From positions 1-9,911 of the forward strand of contig JAZLBL010000049.1 in assembly GCA_045613685.1 (NCBI GenBank): 9,911 nt of DNA. Reading direction: 5' to 3'. The position numbers and the translations under genes were made by a program. The stretch comes from Fimenecus sp045613685. GTDB lineage: Bacteria; Bacillota; Clostridia; Oscillospirales; Acutalibacteraceae. The notes under the pieces are model-generated. The model saw nothing but the letters and a program-made list of their open reading frames with translations. It did not search any database and was not told the DNA's origin. Positions 1 to 6,233 of this stretch are shown in pieces (positions within the stretch are counted from its first letter, which is position 1; every line of letters starts with the position of its first letter).

Positions 1-434
<434 letters not shown>

Positions 435-680
435 ATTGTATTAATCAGATTTCTCTGTACTAATCATTTTCTAAAGTGCTTTTAGCTCTTTACTTCTTTT
501 AACTCAAAAACGCTTAGCGTTTATTTAACTCTTTTGTTATCCAAAAGAATTACTGTTTCTTGTATCTTCTGTCGAGTACTTTCATACCCTCAAAGAATCT
601 ACAGGGTTCCTTTTATTATCTCGTCGTTGTTTAATTTTCAAGGTTCAGTCTGTCCAGCCCGTTTTCGCGGGTGGAGTTTT
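435..680 (-). other. 16S rRNA leader (5' external spacer)
   Basis: This gene-free stretch lies between the proximal rRNA promoter and the mature 16S 5' end. On the minus strand it carries ACCTTGAAAATTAAAC (644 down to 629), which resembles the boxA-like antitermination motif often found ahead of Firmicutes rRNA genes. It also has a small perfect hairpin AAACGC-TAA-GCGTTT (508-522) and a weaker CCCG/CGGG stem (658-671). The processing stem that would pair with the 16S 3' flank cannot be tested because that flank is outside the window. I see no protein gene here: the one ORF on the opposite strand has no ribosome site and overlaps the promoters. Confidence 0.6.
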
Positions 681-709
681 ATTGTACCAAAACTCCGCAA
701 ACTTGTCAA
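681..709 (-). promoter_or_regulatory. rRNA promoter P2 (proximal)
   Basis: On the minus strand there is a perfect -35 TTGACA (709-704), a 17-base spacer and a -10 TACAAT (686-681). Transcription would start near 674, about 240 bases before mature 16S. Upstream lie three A6 tracts in roughly helical phase (about 710-742), as in an UP element. The -10 box sits inside an inverted repeat, GGAGTTTT-N8-AAAACTCC (673-696), which is unusual for an rRNA promoter. Confidence 0.85.
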
Positions 710-774
710 CAGTTTTTTCAAACTTTTTTCAGTTTTTTACTATCGAGCGTTTGTCTCTCGCAGACAGCTTGCAT

Positions 775-803
775 ATAATACCACAACGAAATCGACTTGT
801 CAA
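775..803 (-). promoter_or_regulatory. rRNA promoter P1 (distal)
   Basis: On the minus strand there is a perfect -35 TTGACA (803-798), a 17-base spacer and a -10 TATTAT (780-775). It is preceded by an almost pure A/T block (about 804-846) with several A5-A7 runs, fitting an UP element. The layout matches P2, 94 bases downstream, and both share TTGACAAGT at the -35, so they look like a tandem pair driving the 16S gene. Confidence 0.87.
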
Positions 804-900
804 CAACTTTTTTAAAATTTTTTAAAAATTTTTTCGACATTTTTTCAACACTATTATATATAGTATATATGCCCTAAAAACACACTAATTATATGTGTTG

Positions 901-933
901 AGAATAAATGCTTTTCTGTTGGTAAACATAGTA
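901..933 (+). promoter_or_regulatory. Candidate forespore sigma-G-like promoter for sleB
   Basis: AGAATA (901-906) and CATAGTA (927-933) resemble the sigma-G elements TGAATA and CATAMTA known from Bacillus. Start of transcription would be near 940, just ahead of the ribosome site at 949-952, which is a sensible place. The spacer is 20 bases instead of the usual 17-18, so this is only a tentative call. I see no convincing sigma-A promoter for the gene; the upstream sequence is too AT-rich to rule one out. Confidence 0.25.
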
Positions 934-960
934 AGGATAAAATATTTTGGAGCGATTAAA

Positions 961-1665
961 ATGAATACCAATATTAAAACTCGTTCAAGAGTACATCTTC
1001 TTTGGCAAATCGTTGCAATCATATTAGTCAATGTGATTGTTATCACTGCTATTGCATATACCTATGCCGAAACACGAGAAACTCTTTCACAAATTGGCTC
1101 TCGCGGACAAGAAGTCAGACAAATTCAGCAAAAGCTTCGACAACTTGGATTATATTCAGGCTCAGTTGATGGTGTTTATGGCACGGCAACGCAAAAAGCA
1201 GTAAGACAATTCCAGAAAAATTGCGGAATTACCGCAGACGGAATCGCCGGACCTAAAACATTATTATATTTAGGGCTTGGCTCGGGTGGTGGCTCATCTG
1301 CTGGTGGATACAGTTCAAGTGATGTATATCTTCTCGCGAGAATTATCGGTGCAGAAGCTCGCGGCGAAAGTTACACAGGACAAGTTGCCGTTGGCGCAGT
1401 TGTATTGAACAGAGTTAGACATTCATCGTTCCCCGACACCATAGCAGGTGTTGTTTATCAATCAGGCGCATTCTCGGCTGTGCGTGATAGCAACTGGAAT
1501 GTTGCGCCTAATGACACCGCAAAGAAAGCGGCACAAGCAGCAATTAATGGTTGGGACCCAACAGGTGGAGCTATATACTATTACAATCCTGCAAAAACTA
1601 GTAACCAATGGATTAGGTCAAGACCCGTTGTGACAACGATTGGAAGACATGTGTTTTGTAAATGA
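961..1665 (+). CDS. sleB: Spore cortex-lytic cell wall hydrolase, SleB family
   Basis: The 234-residue product should act outside the membrane on peptidoglycan; SleB enzymes are lytic transglycosylases that degrade spore cortex during germination. Residues 1-10 are basic, 12-36 form a hydrophobic signal or membrane anchor (possible cleavage after AYTYA), and about 46-104 match a peptidoglycan-binding type 1 repeat (VRQIQQKLRQLG, DGVYGTATQKAVRQFQ, DGIAGPKT). A Gly/Ser linker at 106-120 leads to the SleB/Hydrolase_2 domain, 121-234. Glu132 in AEARGE is the expected catalytic acid, and the end IGRHVF is typical. The start at 961 is chosen because GGAG lies eight bases upstream; an in-frame start at 895 has no ribosome site. 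No ypeB partner follows; a terminator comes directly after. SleB-like hydrolases also occur in vegetative roles, so the spore function is inferred from family. Confidence 0.9.
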   Translation: MNTNIKTRSRVHLLWQIVAIILVNVIVITAIAYTYAETRETLSQIGSRGQEVRQIQQKLRQLGLYSGSVDGVYGTATQKAVRQFQKNCGITADGIAGPKTLLYLGLGSGGGSSAGGYSSSDVYLLARIIGAEARGESYTGQVAVGAVVLNRVRHSSFPDTIAGVVYQSGAFSAVRDSNWNVAPNDTAKKAAQAAINGWDPTGGAIYYYNPAKTSNQWIRSRPVVTTIGRHVFCK

Positions 1666-1700
1666 TGAATTCAGAGTGCAGAATGCAGAATTAAATACAA

Positions 1701-1739
1701 AACTCCATTCTCGATTGAGAATGAGTTGTTTTATGTTTT
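1701..1739 (+). terminator. Rho-independent terminator of sleB
   Basis: The stem pairs AACTC and ATTCTC (1701-1712, one bulged C) with GAGAAT and GAGTT (1717-1727) around the loop GATT. It is followed by GTTTTATGTTTT. It lies 36 bases after the sleB stop codon. Confidence 0.8.
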
Positions 1740-1791
1740 AAAGATTTCGACAAATTAGGAGTTTGTCTGTCTCTTTCAAACTGTAATATTA

Positions 1792-1906
1792 CCTTGCGTC
1801 CCTCTGACGAGGGAGGTGGCAAAATCTTTGATTTTGACGGAGAGAGATAAAATTGTGACTACCCCTCAGTCGCTACGCGACAGCTCCCCTGACAAGGGGA
1901 GCCAAG
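1792..1906. repeat. Multi-hairpin intergenic repeat element (MITE/REP-like)
   Basis: About 115 bases hold four consecutive short inverted repeats: TCCCTC-TGAC-GAGGGA (1799-1814), AAAATC-TTT-GATTTT (1821-1835), GTCGC-TAC-GCGAC (1869-1881) and GCTCCCCT-GACA-AGGGGAGC (1883-1902). The first and last arms resemble each other (CCTCTGAC/GAGGG against CCCCTGAC/AGGGG), so the unit looks like a degenerate palindrome. From memory, closely similar modules are dispersed in intergenic regions of gut Clostridia; that is recollection, not a search. It does not code convincingly: the ORF crossing it has no ribosome site and ends inside aroQ antisense. The flanks carry GACAAA-N7-TTTGTC (1749-1767) and ACAAAT-TCA-ATTTGT (1929-1943). 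Confidence 0.65.
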
Positions 1907-1946
1907 AATACACATATAAAACAGTTAGACAAATTCAAATTTGTGC

Positions 1947-1971
1947 AAAAGGGGATGGCAAAAGCCATCCC
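1947..1971 (-). terminator. Terminator of the aro operon
   Basis: On the minus strand the stem GGGATGGC-TTTT-GCCATCCC (1971 down to 1952) is followed by C and TTTT, 12 bases after the aroQ stop codon. The plus-strand reading also ends in a short T-rich run (TTTAAT), so it may act weakly in both directions between the convergent sleB and aro transcripts. Confidence 0.8.
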
Positions 1972-1983
1972 TTTAATGACATA

Positions 1984-2415
1984 TTATTTGTATTTCTCAC
2001 AGAGATATCGCATTGCGAGTTTATAACCGCCGAGTCCTTTGCCGATGATATGTTCTTCACAAGCCATACCCGCGTATGAGATTTGTCTAAAATCTTCGCG
2101 TTTGGTTACATCTGAAATATGAACTTCAACTGCTGGGAGTCCCACGGATTTAAGAGCATCTAAAATCGCAATACTTGTATGGGTATATGCGGCAGGATTT
2201 ATGATGATTCCATCGACATTGTCATACGCTTCTTGAATTTTATCAACTATATCCCCTTCATGGTTTGATTGATAGCATTCAACTTCGCAATCAAGCTCAT
2301 TTGCCCATTGTTCAATATCACAAAGCAAGGTTTCATAATTTTGATTACCATATATTTCAGGCTCACGGATTCCAAGCATATTTATATTTGCTCCATTAAT
2401 TACAAGAATTTTCAT
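1984..2415 (-). CDS. aroQ: 3-Dehydroquinate dehydratase, type II
   Basis: This 143-residue protein dehydrates 3-dehydroquinate to 3-dehydroshikimate, step 3 of the shikimate pathway; type II enzymes are dodecamers of a flavodoxin-like fold. Family motifs are all present: NGANINMLGIREPEIYG (7-23) with active-site Arg17 and Tyr22, QSNHEGDIVDKI (49-60), INPAAYTHTS (72-81) with Asn73 and catalytic His79, EVHISD (97-102) with His99, and Arg110. Length is normal for the family. The start ATG overlaps the end of the aroE-aroK gene by 20 bases and has a strong AAGGAGA site eight to nine bases upstream, so translation is probably coupled. It is the last gene of the operon. The name aroQ is also used for a chorismate mutase class; here it means dehydroquinase II. 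Confidence 0.96.
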   Translation of the reverse strand: MKILVINGANINMLGIREPEIYGNQNYETLLCDIEQWANELDCEVECYQSNHEGDIVDKIQEAYDNVDGIIINPAAYTHTSIAILDALKSVGLPAVEVHISDVTKREDFRQISYAGMACEEHIIGKGLGGYKLAMRYLCEKYK

Positions 2416-3634
2416 AGAGTAACATCTCCTTTACAATTCTGTTTGCTACTTCATCTATTGTGCCATTGCCGTCAACTTCAATATCCGCAAATTGACGGTA
2501 AAGTGGCATTCTTTTTTCATAAAGCGTTTTTACGCCGTGCATTTGTGAGAGTGGTCTGCCGTCAGTTGCCAACAACTGAACATCACGATTGATAAAAATG
2601 ATAATTCCGTTTTGCTTTAAAGAATTATAGTTTTCAGGTCGGGTTACAACTCCCCCACCTGTTGCAATTATCTGACTTTTTTCTTTGCCCGCAATATTCA
2701 CCGCAACATTCTCACACCAACGGAAATAATCTTCTCCCTTTTCAGCGAAAATCTCAGGGATTGGTTTATTCTCTGTATTCACAATCATTTCGTCGGTGTC
2801 AATAAAGTCTTTTTTCAAAAGTTGCGCAAGTCGTTTACCTATTGTAGATTTGCCACAACCAGCCATACCTATAAGAACAATATTACACATTTGCAATGTA
2901 AGTGAGCGTTCAATCTGTTCACAAATTTTATTATCTATAATCGTATCAAAAAAGATTTCGTGTGCTTTTTTAGCCTGTGCAACAAGCATTGAAAGACCAG
3001 CTGAAGATGGAATATTTCTCTTCTCAGCATCTAAAATCAATCTTGTTTTTAGTGGATTATACACAACATCAAGCACACCTGAAAGATTTGGGAATCGGTC
3101 AAGGTCAACAAGCGTATTAAGATTATCTGGATACATTCCCACGGGAGTTGTATTGACAATAACATCTGCATCAGTATGCTTTATATACATATTAACATAG
3201 TTATCATTGCCATTTTGCGAAAGAACAACTATTTCTTTTGCGCCTTTATCATGAAGCACCGCTTGCACTGTTGCAGATGCTCCACCTGAACCAAAAACAA
3301 GAATCTTTTTATTATGTATATCTATTTTTGATTTTCTGAGCAAATATTCAAAACCGAAATAATCAGTATTATATCCAAAAAGTTTTCCGTTACGAATTAC
3401 TATTGTATTAACTGCTCCGACTTTCTTCGCTTCAGGAGAAATCTCATCAAGATATGGTATAACTGCTTTTTTATATGGAATTGTTACGTTTATACCCTTA
3501 AAGTTCTTTTCACACATAAACTTTTCAAGGTTTTTAGGTGCAATTTCAAACAGATTATAGTTATCATTGCCGAGAGCCTTATGTATCTGTGGTGAAAAAC
3601 TATGAGGTAAATGTTCACCTAAAAGTCCGTACAT
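2396..3634 (-). CDS. aroE-aroK: Bifunctional shikimate dehydrogenase / shikimate kinase (AroE-AroK fusion)
   Basis: One uninterrupted frame of 412 codons joins two enzymes for consecutive steps. Residues 1 to about 245 are AroE (3-dehydroshikimate + NADPH to shikimate): the shikimate-binding SxS pair Ser12/Ser14, NVTIPYK with catalytic Lys55, GAVNT, NTD with Asp91, the NADP loop GSGGAS (115-120), NTTPVGMYP and GLSMLVAQA. Residues from about 249 are AroK (ATP + shikimate to shikimate 3-phosphate): P-loop GMAGCGKST (256-264), DTD (279-281), F-x2-KGEDYFRWCE, GGG (326-328), GRP with lid Arg360, and RMPLY with Arg375. ATG at 3634 is preferred over a GTG at 3667, since the added residues match no AroE and 3634 lies one base after the preceding stop. 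The internal Met249 at the domain junction has no visible ribosome site, so a separate kinase is unlikely. Both active sites look intact. Confidence 0.94.
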   Translation of the reverse strand: MYGLLGEHLPHSFSPQIHKALGNDNYNLFEIAPKNLEKFMCEKNFKGINVTIPYKKAVIPYLDEISPEAKKVGAVNTIVIRNGKLFGYNTDYFGFEYLLRKSKIDIHNKKILVFGSGGASATVQAVLHDKGAKEIVVLSQNGNDNYVNMYIKHTDADVIVNTTPVGMYPDNLNTLVDLDRFPNLSGVLDVVYNPLKTRLILDAEKRNIPSSAGLSMLVAQAKKAHEIFFDTIIDNKICEQIERSLTLQMCNIVLIGMAGCGKSTIGKRLAQLLKKDFIDTDEMIVNTENKPIPEIFAEKGEDYFRWCENVAVNIAGKEKSQIIATGGGVVTRPENYNSLKQNGIIIFINRDVQLLATDGRPLSQMHGVKTLYEKRMPLYRQFADIEVDGNGTIDEVANRIVKEMLLYENSCN

Positions 3635-3635
3635 T

Positions 3636-3905
3636 TTATTTGTTATCCTTTTCTTCTTGGTAATCACGAGAGATGCTCATAATCTTTTCATAGAGCTCAC
3701 GAGAATATGCATCCAATTCTTCACCCGCAAGATTACCTATGCGGTCAAGCACTTCTTTTTCTCGTTGTTCATCTAAAACGGGAAGATTATTTTCTTTTTT
3801 ATATTCTGCCACTTGCAAAGACAACGCCATACGCTCTTTCCAAAGAGCAATTATCTGGTCATCTATGCTATTTATTTGTTCTCTGATTTTTGAAAGGTCA
3901 TTCAT
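3636..3905 (-). CDS. Chorismate mutase, monofunctional AroQ class
   Basis: This 89-residue all-helical protein should convert chorismate to prephenate, the branch to phenylalanine and tyrosine. The active-site spacing matches the E. coli chorismate mutase domain exactly: Arg8, Arg25, Lys36, Asp45, Arg48 and Glu49 correspond to Arg11, Arg28, Lys39, Asp48, Arg51 and Glu52. Ser79 and Gln83 in the last helix are likely equivalents of Ser84 and Gln88. There is no prephenate dehydratase, dehydrogenase or DAHP synthase domain attached, and no regulatory domain, so it appears unregulated by direct feedback. The gene sits nine bases after aroC, with its AAGGTGA ribosome site overlapping the aroC stop, and one base before aroE-aroK. 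That places it where aroC product is made, which is consistent with channelling chorismate to Phe/Tyr. Confidence 0.93.
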   Translation of the reverse strand: MNDLSKIREQINSIDDQIIALWKERMALSLQVAEYKKENNLPVLDEQREKEVLDRIGNLAGEELDAYSRELYEKIMSISRDYQEEKDNK

Positions 3906-3914
3906 AATATCACC

Positions 3915-4979
3915 TTATAAAAGTATATCTAACATTGTAATAGCTGCAACTGCTTCTACCACTGGTACGGCTCTTGGCACAATGCAAAGGTCGTGTCTGC
4001 CGACAATTTCTAATTCTTTTTCTGTTTTTTCTTTCAAACTTACACTATTTTGAATTTTAGAGATTGATGGAGTTGGTTTGATGGCAACATTAAAGAGAAT
4101 TGGCATTCCGTTTGTGATTCCACCATTTATTCCACCCGCATTATTAGTCTTTGTTTTAATTTCACCATTTTCAATGCAGAATTCATCGTTGTTTTCACTA
4201 CCATAAAGAGTAGTCGCTTCGAATCCGTTACCAAATTCAATGCCTTTAACTGCGGGGATTCCGAAAATATTTTTAGCAAGCAAATTTTCAATGCCATCAA
4301 ACATTGGGTCGCCAAAACCTGCTTTAACACCAGTTATTGCACATTCAATGACACCACCGACAGAGTCGCCCATAAGTCTTGCTTTTTCAATTTCATCTTT
4401 CATCTGTTCCCCTTGTTTATCGTTGATTACAGAGAATTCTTTTTTATCAATATTATAGTTTTTAATGCTTATTGGATTAAATTTCTCGTCTTTTACATCT
4501 TTAATTGAGAGAATATGAGCCTGAATATCAACACCCATCTCTTCTAAAATCTGCATACATACTACACCAGCAAAACAAAGCGGTGCTGTAAGACGACCTG
4601 AAAAATGTCCACCACCTGAAGCATCATTAAATCCGTCATATCGCATATATGCTGAATAGTCTGCGTGTGATGGTCTTGGTGTATCCATTATATTTTCATA
4701 ATCTGCCGAATTTTGATTTTCATTATATATGACCATACATAGTGGCGCACCACAAGTTGTATCATTTATAAGTCCTGATAAAATTTCAGGTTTGTCCGTT
4801 TCAAATCGTTTAGTTGAATAAGCATTTCTTCCTGGTGCACGACGCTCCATAAATGCCATAACTTTTTCCATATCTATTTTTTTGCCTGCGGGAAGTCCGT
4901 CAATTACAACGCCAATAGCTTTTGAATGTGATTGACCAAAAATAGATATTTTAATTTTATTTCCCATCATTGATGACAT
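3915..4979 (-). CDS. aroC: Chorismate synthase
   Basis: The 354-residue enzyme removes phosphate from EPSP to give chorismate, using reduced FMN. Visible signatures are MSSxxGN at the start, FGQSHS (14-19) with active-site His18, RRAPGR (46-51), RPSHADY (102-108) with the second active-site His106, SGGGHFSGRLTA (121-132), GDSVGG, a GFGDPMFDGIE segment, AGGINGGITNG and GRHDLCIVPRAVPVVEA near the C-terminus. Most families have GESHG where this has GQSHS; I believe this variant is common in Clostridia. The start at 4979 fits the conserved N-terminus and has AGGGGG eight bases upstream. It overlaps the end of aroA by 23 bases, which suggests coupled translation. A flavin reductase is not encoded nearby, so reduced FMN must come from elsewhere. 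Confidence 0.97.
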   Translation of the reverse strand: MSSMMGNKIKISIFGQSHSKAIGVVIDGLPAGKKIDMEKVMAFMERRAPGRNAYSTKRFETDKPEILSGLINDTTCGAPLCMVIYNENQNSADYENIMDTPRPSHADYSAYMRYDGFNDASGGGHFSGRLTAPLCFAGVVCMQILEEMGVDIQAHILSIKDVKDEKFNPISIKNYNIDKKEFSVINDKQGEQMKDEIEKARLMGDSVGGVIECAITGVKAGFGDPMFDGIENLLAKNIFGIPAVKGIEFGNGFEATTLYGSENNDEFCIENGEIKTKTNNAGGINGGITNGMPILFNVAIKPTPSISKIQNSVSLKEKTEKELEIVGRHDLCIVPRAVPVVEAVAAITMLDILL

Positions 4980-6231
4980 TTGCTTTTCCCCCTAAACTGT
5001 TAAAATCTTCAAAGAAGTGCGGATATGATTTTTCTATTGCTTCCGCACCGAAAATATCCACGGGTAATGAGCAAAGGCAACTAAGAATTGCTGCCGACAT
5101 TACAATTCTGTGGTCATTAGCACCTTCAACTCGTCCACCGATTAAATCATTTTCACCCCAGACAACTAGTCCGTCATCTGTTTCACTGACTGCTGCGCCA
5201 ACCTTTGAAAGCAGTGCTTCTGTAGTTGCAATTCTATCACTTTCTTTAAGTCGCAAGCGACTTGCATTGACAATATGAGTAACGCCCTTGTCGCACATTG
5301 CACCCATTACCGATATAATAGGTACTAAATCGGGAATATCCCCACCATTAACCATTGTACCCATAAGTTTATTCTTTTTTACTGTTATTTCGTCATAGTT
5401 TATTTCAACACTTGCGCCCATTCTTTTGAGAATGTCAAGGATTTTCTTATCCCCCTGTGTAGAGTTTATATCGAGTCCTGAAACTGTTACACCATCTTTT
5501 GACAAAGCTCCTGCACAGAGAAAGAATGCAGAATTAGACCAATCGCCATCAATAGTGATTTCTTCTGGCGAAATATATCTTTGATTACCTTTTATTATGT
5601 ATGTATTTTCTGACTCTTGAATTTCAATGCCAAATTTTTTGAGCATATCAACAGTCATATTAATATATGATTTTGACTCTATCGGTGGAATAAGCTTAAT
5701 TTTGCTATCACCATCTAATAATGGTAATGCAAAAAGCAAGCCACTGATAAATTGCGAGCTCACATTCCCCGCTAATTCATATTCACCACTTTGTAATTCA
5801 CCTGTTATGTGTAGTGGAAACTCGTTGTCAGTTTCAAAAATTACGCCTTTTTTCTCTAACTCTTCTTTTAAAGGTGATAATGGTCTTTGGGGTAATCTGC
5901 CGTGAGCATTTATTATTGTATCAATTCCCAAAGCAGAAACGAGTGGTAATAAAAATCTCAAAGTTGAGCCACTTTCACCACAGTCGAATGCTGCCGTTTT
6001 ATTAAATTTCTGTGGTGTTACTAAAATCACATTATCATTTACAGAAACTTTTGCACCAAGATTTTTAAGGCATTCCAAAGTAGCCGCAATGTCTTTTGAT
6101 AACACATTACAGTTGATTTTTGTTGGCTCATTAGAAAGTGCCGAGCAAATAAGCACTCTGTGAGCGTGTGATTTTGATGAAATTGCCTTGATTTTTCCTG
6201 ACAATATTGCAGGGGTGCATCTCATTTCCAT
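4957..6231 (-). CDS. aroA: 3-Phosphoshikimate 1-carboxyvinyltransferase (EPSP synthase)
   Basis: The 424-residue enzyme joins shikimate 3-phosphate and phosphoenolpyruvate to form EPSP; it is the glyphosate target in many organisms. Motifs: SKSHAHR (19-25) with Lys20 and Arg25, CGESGSTLRF (84-93), GRLPQRPLSPL (111-121), SSQF (158-161), GDWSNSAFF (229-237), PDLVP with catalytic Asp301, RLRLKESDR (325-333) with Glu330, DHR (373-375) and Lys401. The E. coli counterpart of the second motif reads GNAGTAMRP; here the glycine that governs glyphosate binding is kept but Asn, Thr and Pro around it are Glu, Ser and Phe. I believe this is usual for Clostridia, but it makes glyphosate sensitivity hard to predict. 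The start lies two bases after the aroB stop; its ribosome site (AGGA) is weak and distant. Confidence 0.97.
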   Translation of the reverse strand: MEMRCTPAILSGKIKAISSKSHAHRVLICSALSNEPTKINCNVLSKDIAATLECLKNLGAKVSVNDNVILVTPQKFNKTAAFDCGESGSTLRFLLPLVSALGIDTIINAHGRLPQRPLSPLKEELEKKGVIFETDNEFPLHITGELQSGEYELAGNVSSQFISGLLFALPLLDGDSKIKLIPPIESKSYINMTVDMLKKFGIEIQESENTYIIKGNQRYISPEEITIDGDWSNSAFFLCAGALSKDGVTVSGLDINSTQGDKKILDILKRMGASVEINYDEITVKKNKLMGTMVNGGDIPDLVPIISVMGAMCDKGVTHIVNASRLRLKESDRIATTEALLSKVGAAVSETDDGLVVWGENDLIGGRVEGANDHRIVMSAAILSCLCSLPVDIFGAEAIEKSYPHFFEDFNSLGGKANVINDGK

Positions 6232-6233
6232 TT

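Noticed and set aside
534..815. 93-codon plus-strand ORF opposite the rRNA leader and promoters
   Set aside because: It has no ribosome site, overlaps two strong promoters and a leader on the other strand, and the product has no recognisable pattern.
1816..2079. 87-codon plus-strand ORF across the intergenic repeat
   Set aside because: It runs through palindromic repeat sequence and into aroQ antisense, with no ribosome site; its length follows from the repeat's composition.
2396..3634. AroE-AroK fusion as a frameshift or assembly artefact
   Set aside because: One frame runs through both domains with coherent sequence at the junction; no domain piece is missing on either side. Comparison with relatives would still be the final proof.
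3634..3667. Earlier GTG start for AroE-AroK, adding 11 residues
   Set aside because: No ribosome site precedes it, the added lysine-rich residues do not fit AroE, and it would overlap the chorismate mutase gene by 32 bases.
4970..5278. 102-codon plus-strand ORF inside aroA, and similar ORFs inside other aro genes, trpS and the ATPase gene
   Set aside because: All are antisense or shifted-frame shadows of genes with complete family motifs.
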